Of a stretch of 6,217 nt of DNA, positions 1 through 6,217 are shown piece by piece; the first letter of the stretch is position 1; each line of letters begins with the position of its first letter. Made by a program: the position numbers and the translations under genes. Origin of the DNA: Desulfococcus sp. Lineage in GTDB: Bacteria; Desulfobacterota; Desulfobacteria; Desulfobacterales; Desulfosalsimonadaceae. The notes below the pieces were generated by a model. The model saw only the letters and a program-made list of their open reading frames with translations. It was not told where the DNA came from and ran no database searches. The stretch spans positions 1 through 6,217 of the forward strand of contig JAHECJ010000143.1 of NCBI GenBank assembly GCA_024641805.1, in the 5' to 3' direction.

Positions 1-2
1 TT

Positions 3-759
3 GATAGCGTCGAGGGCGGGTTAAACGATTTTTTTGCCCAAAAGATCGGGCTTAAGAATATCACTTCCCTGGCACCGGAAAAAAACGATTCACTCGTAAA
101 GCTGGTCATATACGTTCCCGCAGATTCATATCAGATTGTATTAAATGCGATGTTGGAAACCGACGCCGGGATCATCGGCGATTATACAGGCTGTACATTC
201 CGTCAGAAAGGCGCCGGGACCTTCATTCCAGGTAAGCTTTCAAAACCACGGATCGGCCAGCCGAACGTTTTGGAAGAAGTAGGTGAATTTCGGATTGAAA
301 CACGCATTCGAAAAGATCAGATCAACCGGATCCTGGATCATATCCGTCCACTTCATCCCTATGAGACCATGGCGTATGATATTTACCCCCTGTATCCCGA
401 GGACAGCCATCACGGCATCGGGCGGATCGGCGAACTGGAAACTCCGACTGATTTCGCCGCGTTTTCCGAGAAAATTGAAAGTAAAAAAAATTGCGGTTTG
501 CACGGGCAGCGGTTCTGGATTATTGACTCGGTTTTTTTCAACCGACGCGGATGTGTTTGTCAGTGGTGATTTAAAGTACCATGACGCAAAAGATGCAGAA
601 GTTTTTCAGCGCGGACTGATTGATGTCGGGCACTTTGCCTCTGAAGAATTGATGATCGGTTTGATTGCGGCTCGGCTTGATGCAATGCTGTCTGAAAAAG
701 GCTTCGATGTCCGCGTGGAAGCATTAGGAAAAGAGGCAGATCCGTTTAAATATATATAA
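3..759 (+). pseudogene. NIF3/YqfO-type dinuclear metal-binding protein, 5'-partial, internally frameshifted
   Basis: The gene enters from the left edge, so its start and N-terminal metal-binding His residues are not visible. Codons in one frame from position 3 run to a TGA at 567-569. They include KLVIYVP (99-119), the start of the PII-like insert found in YqfO-type members, then HPYETMAYDIYPL (354-392) and the return to the NIF3 fold at GIGRIGEL (415-438). The homologous C-terminus continues in the next frame from about 481: KVKKIAVCTGSGSG, then DVFVSGDLKYHDA, then GHFASE with the expected metal ligands His (631-633) and Glu (643-645), ending at TAA 757-759. The frames meet at an A8 run (483-490). 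Compared with remembered E. coli YbgI and Bacillus YqfO, the linker before KVKKIAV, with its VGD-like segment, is missing (about 13-16 residues), which points to an out-of-frame deletion. NIF3 proteins are conserved, but their biochemical role is poorly defined. Family call is strong. Pseudogene versus sequencing or assembly error is open. Confidence 0.82.
479..490 (+). other. Deletion/frameshift junction in the NIF3 gene, A8 run
   Basis: The sequence AAAGTAAAAAAA occupies this stretch. The upstream frame reads GAA AGT AAA AAA AAT, and the frame carrying the conserved C-terminus reads GTA AAA AAA ATT GCG. Removing one A would restore the frame but not the missing linker residues. Inference: the intact gene may have carried AAAGTAAA twice, once out of phase within ...GAA AGT AAA and once in phase as AAA GTA AAA before the conserved strand. 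Recombination or slippage between the copies would remove a length of 3n+1 and give this join. Confidence 0.6.
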
Positions 760-780
760 AATGGGCCGATATGACTTTAC

Positions 781-807
781 GCTGTTTGAGCCAACCGTTC
801 AAACAGC
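781..807 (+). terminator. Hairpin between the NIF3 gene and the zinc-ribbon gene, terminator-like without a U tract
   Basis: GCTGTTTGA (781-789) pairs perfectly with TCAAACAGC (799-807) around a 9-nt loop. It starts 21 nt after the NIF3 stop codon. The 3' flank AGCATTTAAATTATTATTT is AT-rich but lacks the run of T expected of an intrinsic terminator. It could be a weak or degraded terminator, or an RNA-stabilising 3' stem. It is the only clear structure in this 112-nt spacer. Confidence 0.35.
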
Positions 808-871
808 AGCATTTAAATTATTATTTCATAAATTGGCTGTGTGACGCTGATTTAAATTTTTGGATGGGCGC

Positions 872-1588
872 ATGACTAAAATTACAAGAGAACAGATCGA
901 ATTGTTGATTGAATTGCAGCAGAAGGAAGGTGCTGCTGGGAAAATTCAGTCGGGGCTTGATGGGCTACCGGAAAAAATTGAACAAATCGTTGCTGGTTTG
1001 ACAGAGGTTGAAGAAGCGATCAGCAACAAAAAAGAAAGCCTGTCGGAATTAAAGAAAATTTACCGTTCCTATGATGCAGAGGTGCAAACAAACCAGGGCC
1101 GCATTAAAAAGCGGGAAGAACAGCTGCACGCCGTGAAAACCAACAAGGAATATCAGGCAATCCTCAAGGAAATTTCTGAAATAAAAAAAGCAAATTCACG
1201 TATTGAGGATGCGACCATTGAATGTCTGGATAAGATTGAAGCAGCGGAGAATGAGATAAAAGAAAAGGAAAAAGAATATCTGGCGGAAGAACAGGACGTC
1301 ATCCGGCAAAAAGCTGTTTTTGAAGCGGATGCCGAAGTAGAACGCCGGACGCTAAACGAATTGCTGGCAGAAAGAGATCAAATTTCAGCACAAATCGATC
1401 CCGGATTGATCAAGCAGTATGAATTTATCAAATCATATGCCCGTGGTATCGCCATCGTTCAGGTTAAGAGCTGTATCTGCACAGGATGCCATATGAATAT
1501 CCCCCCGCAGATGTATAATGAACTGCATCGGGAAAATGAGCTGAGAACCTGTCCCCATTGCCATCGAATGTTATATGTTATACAATGA
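872..1588 (+). CDS. Coiled-coil protein with C-terminal C4-type zinc ribbon (DUF164/CdsZ-like)
   Basis: Encodes 238 residues from ATG 872. A TTG at 860 in the same frame, just after an in-frame stop at 848-850, would add four residues. I prefer the ATG, although neither start has a strong ribosome binding site (a loose GGATGG lies at 862-867). Residues up to about 185 are highly charged, rich in E, K, Q and L, and lack proline or glycine over long stretches, as in a long antiparallel coiled-coil hairpin. The C-terminal about 40 residues form a zinc ribbon with ligands Cys203, Cys206 (CTGC), Cys227 and Cys230 (CPHC), separated by a helix containing MNIPPQMYNEL, which is typical of the family. 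Relatives include chlamydial CdsZ and Helicobacter HP0958 (FlgZ), linked to type III secretion or flagellar function and RNA binding, but most members are uncharacterised, so no specific role is assigned. It is probably cytoplasmic, with no signal peptide or membrane segment. The stop codon is 4 nt before the rnpB 5' end. Confidence 0.9.
   Translation: MTKITREQIELLIELQQKEGAAGKIQSGLDGLPEKIEQIVAGLTEVEEAISNKKESLSELKKIYRSYDAEVQTNQGRIKKREEQLHAVKTNKEYQAILKEISEIKKANSRIEDATIECLDKIEAAENEIKEKEKEYLAEEQDVIRQKAVFEADAEVERRTLNELLAERDQISAQIDPGLIKQYEFIKSYARGIAIVQVKSCICTGCHMNIPPQMYNELHRENELRTCPHCHRMLYVIQ
1558..1586 (+). promoter_or_regulatory. Probable sigma70-type promoter of rnpB, inside the zinc-ribbon gene
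   Basis: The -35 box TTGCCA (1558-1563) and -10 box TACAAT (1581-1586) each match consensus at five of six positions and are separated by exactly 17 bp. The -10 ends six bases before 1593, the base at which the P1 helix of RNase P RNA begins, so a start there fits both promoter geometry and RNA structure. The boxes overlap coding sequence: the -35 covers the codon of the last zinc-ligand cysteine (Cys230), and the -10 ends at the first base of the TGA stop codon. This is a sequence match only; no transcription data were available. Confidence 0.68.
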
Positions 1589-1592
1589 AAAA

Positions 1593-1998
<406 letters not shown>

Positions 1999-2033
1999 CG
2001 TTCAATGATAAATTATTAAATGAAAGAAATATC

Positions 2034-2792
2034 ATGCTTGTTATTGAAGATCTTGCAGTTGAAGTTGGCGGAAAAACCATATTGAATCATATCAATATGG
2101 AAATTCCGGAAGGAGAGACCCATATTCTGTTCGGGCCCAACGGGTCCGGCAAGACATCATTGATGATGACCATTATCGGATTTTCCGGATACACGGTTAC
2201 CAATGGAAAAATAACGTTCAAGGGTGAAGATATCACCTATATGCCGATTCATGAACGAGCGCGCCTCGGTGTCGGGGTTTCTTTCCAGCGACCGCCGACC
2301 ATCAATGGGTTGAAAACAAGGGATCTGGTTGCCTTGTGCGGAAGAAATCACAAGGCCGATGTTGAAACGCTGGCGGGGCTTTTGAATTTTGAAGGATTTT
2401 TAGAACGGGATGTCAACCGGAATTTTTCCGGCGGTGAGATCAAGAGATCCGAACTGCTCCAGCTGATGGCCCAGGAACCGGATCTTGTCTTGCTGGACGA
2501 ACCGGAGTCCGGGGTGGATCTGGAGAATATCGTACTTCTGGGAGAAGTCATCAATACGCTTCTGGAGCGAGGGGTTAAAAAACCGAGAGGCATCATGGAG
2601 CATGCCCACCTGAAGAAAAAAACCAAGTCCGCGCTGGTGATCACCCATACCGGCCATATTCTAGACTATATCACCGCTGATAAGGGTCAGGTCCTGTATA
2701 ACGGTCATTTATGCTGTTCGCGAAATGCCAGGGAAATATTAAAATGGATCAGAGAGTACGGTTATGAGGAGTGTGTCAGATGCACCATGTAG
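2034..2792 (+). CDS. sufC: Fe-S cluster assembly ATPase, SufC/SmsC-like
   Basis: A 252-residue ABC ATPase that would power the SufB-like scaffold encoded by the next gene during iron-sulfur cluster assembly in the cytoplasm. All nucleotide-binding motifs are intact: Walker A GPNGSGKTS (34-42), Q-loop Gln85 in SFQRPP, signature FSGGE (131-135, Phe where LSGGE usually has Leu), Walker B LVLLDEP with Asp155 and Glu156, D-loop SGVD (159-162) and switch His205 in ITHTGH. SGGEIKR is the SufC style of signature. The protein ends in GYEECVRCTM, a CxxC (Cys247, Cys250) that E. coli-type SufC, as I recall it, does not have. The start at ATG 2034 has only a weak purine-rich site (GAAAGAAA) upstream, and no better in-frame start is seen. 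The stop codon overlaps the smsB start region, indicating translational coupling. No sufS, sufU, sufE or separate sufD appears in the window, so SmsC of a minimal SmsCB system is the better description. Confidence 0.95.
   Translation: MLVIEDLAVEVGGKTILNHINMEIPEGETHILFGPNGSGKTSLMMTIIGFSGYTVTNGKITFKGEDITYMPIHERARLGVGVSFQRPPTINGLKTRDLVALCGRNHKADVETLAGLLNFEGFLERDVNRNFSGGEIKRSELLQLMAQEPDLVLLDEPESGVDLENIVLLGEVINTLLERGVKKPRGIMEHAHLKKKTKSALVITHTGHILDYITADKGQVLYNGHLCCSRNAREILKWIREYGYEECVRCTM
2766..2771 (+). promoter_or_regulatory. Ribosome binding site setting the SufB-like gene start
   Basis: GAGGAG, eight bases before ATG 2780, lies inside the sufC codons for Glu245-Glu246. It selects ATG 2780 over the in-frame GTG at 2771, which overlaps the site itself. 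Confidence 0.75.
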
Positions 2793-3961
2793 GCAGCAAG
2801 GCCCAAACAGATATTGACCTGAGTAAATATCGCTCGGAAGCTGAAAAACATGAATATGTGGAGGATCTTGGCCGAATAGACACGGTGGATTCAAATAAGT
2901 GGCTCAATGTCGGTGTTGATATTGCCGAAACCGGCCGTGCCGGGACATTCATTCAAAAAGACTGCTCCGTGATTCATTCCAAAGCCATGAGAGACGGCGT
3001 CGAGGTCATGGGGATTTCCGAAGCCTTAAAAAAACATGAATGGATGGATCAATACCTCTGGAAATATATTTCTCCGGAAAAAGACCAATTCACCCAAGCC
3101 GCAAAAACAAAACCCCACGAAGGGTACTTTATTCGGTCTTTTCAAGGAGCCAAAATTCAGCAGCCGGTCCAGGCCTGTCTGTATATCGCCAAAGAAGGAT
3201 TTTCCCAAAACGTTCACAACGTTGTCATCGCAGAAGAGGACTCTGAGATGCATATCATTACGGGATGTTCGACATCGCCGCATCTGATCACAGGGCTCCA
3301 TGTGGGGGTGTCGGAAATTTTCGTTAAAAAGGGCGCAACGCTTCATTTTACGATGATTCACGACTGGGGAGAACAAATCAATGTCCGGCCCCGAACGGCA
3401 ATTCATGTGGAAGCGGGCGGTGTGATCGTTTCGAATTATATTTCCTTAAGGCCTGTGGGATCTCTTCAGATGTCACCGACCACCTATCTTGACGGCAGGG
3501 GGGCTGTTGCCCGTTTTAACAGTATTCTCGTCGCTTCCGCCGGATGTCATCTGGATGTCGGCTCCACGGTTCATTTAAATCAACCGGAAACCCGTGCGGA
3601 AATCATTTCAAGGGCCATAACGGTCGGCGGCACCATCATTGCCCGCGGGGAGATGATTGGTAAAGTCGCGGGATGCAAGGGGCATCTCGAATGCAAGGGT
3701 TTAATCTTGAAAGACGGTCTGATGCAGGCGATTCCGGAACTGCAGGGACATGTGCCAGGGGTTGAAATGTCCCATGAGGCCGCCGTCGGAAAGATTGATC
3801 AAAGAGAAATCGAATATCTCATGGCCCGAGGACTGGATGAAGATGAAGCGGTATCCACTATTGTCAGGGGATTTTTAAATGTCGACATTGAAGGGTTGCC
3901 GGCTGGTCTTGCCGCTGAAATCGACAAGGCGGTAACGGAAACTCAGAAAGATATGATGTAA
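2780..3961 (+). CDS. Fe-S cluster assembly scaffold, SufB/SufD family (SmsB-like)
   Basis: A 393-residue SufB/SufD-family protein from ATG 2780, chosen by the GAGGAG site; GTG 2771 would add three residues. It should form a beta-helix core that binds SufC and builds Fe-S clusters. The middle is beta-rich with regularly spaced hydrophobic strands, and the C-terminus has the family signature SHEAAVGKIDQREIEYLMARGL, with His332 and Glu333 matching the SufB His/Glu pair, then AVSTIVRGFL. It is shorter than E. coli SufB (495 residues) and near SufD (423). By eye alignment, the region of the E. coli SufB catalytic Cys405 has no Cys here (LKDGLMQAIPEL). Instead CKGHLEC (Cys299, Cys305) lies just before it, and Cys163 and Cys256 are other possible ligands. 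This pattern with a single adjacent sufC and no partner fits SmsB of the SUF-like minimal system known from archaea and anaerobic bacteria. It ends in tandem stops (TAA TAA, 3959-3964). Confidence 0.93.
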   Translation: MHHVGSKAQTDIDLSKYRSEAEKHEYVEDLGRIDTVDSNKWLNVGVDIAETGRAGTFIQKDCSVIHSKAMRDGVEVMGISEALKKHEWMDQYLWKYISPEKDQFTQAAKTKPHEGYFIRSFQGAKIQQPVQACLYIAKEGFSQNVHNVVIAEEDSEMHIITGCSTSPHLITGLHVGVSEIFVKKGATLHFTMIHDWGEQINVRPRTAIHVEAGGVIVSNYISLRPVGSLQMSPTTYLDGRGAVARFNSILVASAGCHLDVGSTVHLNQPETRAEIISRAITVGGTIIARGEMIGKVAGCKGHLECKGLILKDGLMQAIPELQGHVPGVEMSHEAAVGKIDQREIEYLMARGLDEDEAVSTIVRGFLNVDIEGLPAGLAAEIDKAVTETQKDMM

Positions 3962-3974
3962 TAAGGGTACTGAC

Positions 3975-5294
3975 ATGGAACTGGAAAATCAAAAAAAGAA
4001 TTCCTGCGATATTTCATTCGCCGAAAAGGTCCGGTTTTATTCCTATGATTATCTAAAATGTTTTTTGTACATTGTGAACTGTGATTCACCTGAAAATATT
4101 TTTACCAAAAGCCTGTACTCCAAACTCATTACGTCTTCGCATTTACTGGAAGATTTTCTGGATTTTCACGGGGCCAAAAATAACTCCAACTGGTATTTTT
4201 ATCGGGAACTGGCGGCCGCCATCCGGCATATCAGCATGGCGGGTTATTCCCAGAAGCATATCGCCAACCGGTCCATTTTCTATGACATCAATGAAAAGGA
4301 AAGTTTCAACCAGAACGGTGAAGCCGCCCTTGAGTTTATGACAAGCTCACTGATGAAGCTGGCGCCGGCCATTATTGAAGAAGCCAGACGCCTGAACATC
4401 GAATTGCCCAAAAAAGGTTATAAATCTTTACATTTTCCTGAAATAACCGCCGGCGAAATGCTGGAGCATGATTTCGAGGATGAACAAAAAGACCAGTACA
4501 ACAAACATGTCGTCAGAGTGGCCAATGAATTTATTTCCATCGCCAATGAATTTGATACATTCGAATTTGTTGAGGTTTATGATCAGGAGCAGTTGAAGGC
4601 GCTGGTCCCGAACCGCGTCAATGAAGTCGAGATCCGGCGTTTCGAGATGCGCGTTCATAACCTGCAGTCTTCCTTTGATTCTTATGTTATTCACGGCGGA
4701 TTTTTATTCGGAAACCGCAATCTCAAGCGGTTCCGTTCATATTTTTCAGTCATTTATCACCTGCTGCAGGTCATGGGCCGCCTTCTTCATTTTTATGAGC
4801 GCCACCTGATTGATATCGGTTATAAGTATATCTATACCAAAGCACGGGAACAATTGTCCCTGCTTGTGGACCCGGATGTCCTGCTTGATTGCACGATTAA
4901 TTACGGTCTCTATTATGTGAACCATTTTTTCTCTTTTGGCAAAGAAGTCGCCCAGGAAATATTGAAGGGGAATATTGAACGGTCATCTATTATTGTCGAT
5001 ATTCCGAGGGATCTTGGCTTTCATTGCCGTCCGAGTCTCATGGTTGCAAAGATTGTTCAGAATTATGGGGGTGAGGTTACGATGATTGCTGGCGGGGATC
5101 AGTTTGACGCCAGCAGTGTGCTTGATATTCAATGGGCGGGCGGGAAGATCCAGAAAGAAAATATTCAGCAAGTGGAATTCCGCGGGGACGTCCGCGCGCT
5201 GAAGGATATCGAAACCCTTGCCGGCGTCAATTATGGTGAAGATCAAATGGGAAAGGGCATACCGCTGCCCAAAAGTCTTCAGTATCTCAGGTAG
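3975..5294 (+). CDS. Unknown helical domain fused to a C-terminal HPr-like phosphocarrier domain
   Basis: A 439-residue protein from ATG 3975, with ribosome binding site AAGGG (3963-3967) seven bases upstream and only 13 nt after the SufB-like gene. Residues about 335-418 are HPr-like: LGFHCRPS carries His350 (equivalent of HPr His15) and Arg352 (Arg17), and DASSVLDI carries Ser381, exactly 31 residues later, matching the His15-Ser46 spacing. The phosphotransfer site and the serine used by HPr kinase in some lineages are therefore both kept. Residues 1-330 match no family I recognise. They are rich in aromatic, Leu and charged residues, look mostly alpha-helical and soluble, and contain motifs such as FLDFHGAKNNSNWYFYREL, RRFEMRVHNLQSSFDSYV and LLHFYERHL, with no clear transmembrane segment or signal peptide. 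A role as phosphorylation-responsive regulator or scaffold is inference. No enzyme I or sugar permease lies in the window. The HPr call is strong; the whole-protein function is unknown. Confidence 0.88.
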   Translation: MELENQKKNSCDISFAEKVRFYSYDYLKCFLYIVNCDSPENIFTKSLYSKLITSSHLLEDFLDFHGAKNNSNWYFYRELAAAIRHISMAGYSQKHIANRSIFYDINEKESFNQNGEAALEFMTSSLMKLAPAIIEEARRLNIELPKKGYKSLHFPEITAGEMLEHDFEDEQKDQYNKHVVRVANEFISIANEFDTFEFVEVYDQEQLKALVPNRVNEVEIRRFEMRVHNLQSSFDSYVIHGGFLFGNRNLKRFRSYFSVIYHLLQVMGRLLHFYERHLIDIGYKYIYTKAREQLSLLVDPDVLLDCTINYGLYYVNHFFSFGKEVAQEILKGNIERSSIIVDIPRDLGFHCRPSLMVAKIVQNYGGEVTMIAGGDQFDASSVLDIQWAGGKIQKENIQQVEFRGDVRALKDIETLAGVNYGEDQMGKGIPLPKSLQYLR

Positions 5295-5430
5295 CGCAAT
5301 TTTTGATTTTACCGCAACCGCAGAGTCTAATGCCGTCCCGCATCGCTGACTATCGCGCAACAATGTTTTCCTTGCATATTTATTTCCGGGGCCTTTTTTA
5401 TTTTGTGCATTCACTGTATTCGCGGCAAAC

Positions 5431-5460
5431 TTGAAAATTACTCAACTGTCTGGGTATCGT
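5431..5460 (+). promoter_or_regulatory. Weak candidate promoter for ispD
   Basis: TTGAAA (5431-5436) and TATCGT (5455-5460) are 18 bp apart, matching -35 and -10 consensus at five and four of six positions. They sit about 40 nt before the ispD start, in a spacer where a separate promoter would be expected. The -10 match is poor, so this is only a candidate. Confidence 0.3.
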
Positions 5461-5484
5461 AACAAAATTTCAATTCTAATCGAA

Positions 5485-5490
5485 AGGTGA
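5485..5490 (+). promoter_or_regulatory. Ribosome binding site fixing the TTG start of ispD
   Basis: AGGTGA lies seven bases before TTG 5498. The frame is closed by TAA at 5477-5479 and has no ATG or GTG between that stop and the TTG. Confidence 0.7.
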
Positions 5491-5497
5491 AATATCA

Positions 5498-6193
5498 TTG
5501 GTTTCTGCTCTCGTTGTCGCCGGCGGAAAAGGGGAACGGATGCGGGCGGACATTCGAAAACAATACCTGACGCTCGACGGTTTAGCTATTTTGAGCCGGA
5601 CACTTCTCGCGTTTGCAGAACTTCCGGTCATCGCAAAGGTTCTTCTGGTCGTTCCGGAAAACGATTTTGATTTCTGCCTGCGCCTTATAATTCCTCCCAT
5701 TGAAAACAGGGTCCCGATCGAATTGATCGCCGGTGGTGAAAAACGGCAGCAATCCGTATTCAATGGATTGACAGCAATTCACGAGGCAAGCGGTATTGTA
5801 GTAATCCATGACGGTGTTCGCCCGTTTCTTCCCCTCCGGCAGACTGAAGAAGCCATCCGCTGGGCTGAAAAAGAAGGCGGCTGTATATTGGGAATCCCGG
5901 TGGTCGATACAATAAAAAACATAGATCATGATGGGTATATTTCAAAAACAATGCCGAGGAACGATGTCTGGCATGCGCAGACGCCGCAGGTATTTCAATG
6001 CTCCTTAATTAAAAAAGCGCATGATCATGCGTTGTTGCAAGGATTTTCCGGAACCGATGATGCATCACTGGTGGAAAATATCGGAGGGCGTGTAAAAATG
6101 ATTTACGGGAGCCCGCATAATATAAAAATTACAACACCGGAAGATCTCATTATTGCCCAAGGGCTTCTTCGCCACAGTCCAATCAGCAGCTGA
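5498..6193 (+). CDS. ispD: 2-C-methyl-D-erythritol 4-phosphate cytidylyltransferase
   Basis: IspD joins CTP and 2-C-methyl-D-erythritol 4-phosphate into CDP-methylerythritol, the third step of the MEP isoprenoid pathway, in the cytoplasm. The 231 residues match the usual length. Motifs in order: the CTP-binding loop AGGKGERM (residues 8-15), RKQYL with the conserved Lys, GGEKRQQSV, VIHDGVRPF, the VVDTIK segment, RNDVWHAQTPQVF, TDDASLVE, and the C-terminal HNIKITTPEDL. All expected substrate and metal-binding positions seem intact. Translation starts at TTG: the next in-frame ATG is Met15, inside the nucleotide-binding loop, and would destroy it. A 203-nt spacer separates it from the HPr-fusion gene, so it is probably a separate transcription unit. 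In many bacteria ispF is the next gene, but the window ends 24 nt after the stop codon and this cannot be seen. Confidence 0.97.
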   Translation: MVSALVVAGGKGERMRADIRKQYLTLDGLAILSRTLLAFAELPVIAKVLLVVPENDFDFCLRLIIPPIENRVPIELIAGGEKRQQSVFNGLTAIHEASGIVVIHDGVRPFLPLRQTEEAIRWAEKEGGCILGIPVVDTIKNIDHDGYISKTMPRNDVWHAQTPQVFQCSLIKKAHDHALLQGFSGTDDASLVENIGGRVKMIYGSPHNIKITTPEDLIIAQGLLRHSPISS

Positions 6194-6217
6194 ATTTTTC
6201 AATCAAAACAGGCGATA

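Larger units (their letters stand above)
5295..5497 (+). other. Spacer between the HPr-fusion gene and ispD
   Basis: About 200 nt without a supported gene. It contains CCGGGGCC followed by six T (5386-5399), which looks like the right half of an intrinsic terminator but has no matching left arm nearby. It also contains a modest promoter candidate and the ispD ribosome binding site. Nothing else stands out. Confidence 0.6.

Noticed and set aside
483..490. Programmed frameshift or transcriptional slippage on A8 restoring a full NIF3 protein
   Set aside because: Slippage could join the frames, but the linker expected in the family would still be missing, so a deletion explains more. It remains a secondary possibility.
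283..759. Separate gene in the second NIF3 frame
   Set aside because: Its N-terminal part before about 480 is an out-of-frame reading of the NIF3 coding sequence; only the part after the junction is homologous.
811..858. Repeat ATTTAAATT at 811-819 and 850-858 as an operator pair
   Set aside because: It is short, low-complexity AT-rich sequence with no further support.
3026..3406. Minus-strand open frame inside the SufB-like gene
   Set aside because: It is a shadow of a conserved coding sequence, without a recognisable domain.
5386..5399. Intrinsic terminator CCGGGGCC plus six T
   Set aside because: No complementary left arm is present within the preceding bases, so no hairpin forms; at most a degraded remnant.
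4983..5414. Minus-strand open frame covering the HPr domain and following spacer
   Set aside because: It is antisense to a conserved HPr domain, and its translation resembles no known protein.

Overview
The window reads as a compact housekeeping stretch of a bacterial chromosome with every gene on the + strand. The most likely source is an anaerobic Desulfobacterota-type bacterium (former Deltaproteobacteria, e.g. Desulfobacterales). That placement is inference. It rests on the gene order NIF3 / C4 zinc-ribbon coiled-coil protein / rnpB, on a stand-alone two-gene SufC-SufB-like iron-sulfur assembly pair of the type common in strict anaerobes and archaea, and on a class A RNase P RNA. Nothing looks like a mobile element, phage, CRISPR array or tRNA.

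Layout. (1) 3-759: the 3' part of a NIF3/YqfO-type gene that enters from outside the window. It is broken near 479-490 by a frame change, and about 13-16 expected residues are missing there. (2) 760-871: a short spacer with a hairpin. (3) 872-1588: a coiled-coil protein with a C-terminal C4 zinc ribbon. (4) 1593-1998: the RNase P RNA gene rnpB. Its likely sigma70-type promoter (TTGCCA, 17 bp, TACAAT) lies inside the last codons of the zinc-ribbon gene. (5) 2034-2792 and 2780-3961: an overlapping SufC-like ATPase and SufB/SufD-like scaffold gene, resembling the minimal SmsCB system. (6) 3975-5294: a 439-residue protein with a roughly 330-residue N-terminal region I do not recognise, joined to a C-terminal HPr-like domain that keeps the phosphorylatable His, its Arg and the regulatory Ser. 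(7) 5295-5497: a spacer holding a weak promoter candidate. (8) 5498-6193: ispD of the MEP isoprenoid pathway, with a TTG start.

How the parts fit. The Sms pair and the HPr-fusion gene are tightly packed (13 nt overlap, then a 13 nt gap with a good ribosome binding site), so they are probably one transcript. No convincing terminator separates rnpB from this group, so rnpB transcription may run into it. The MEP pathway ends in two [4Fe-4S] enzymes (IspG and IspH), a loose functional link between Fe-S assembly and ispD, but ispD has its own spacer and a probable separate promoter. The items most worth follow-up are the HPr fusion with its unknown N-terminal domain beside a minimal Fe-S assembly system, the rnpB promoter nested in zinc-ligand codons, and the internal out-of-frame deletion in the NIF3 gene.
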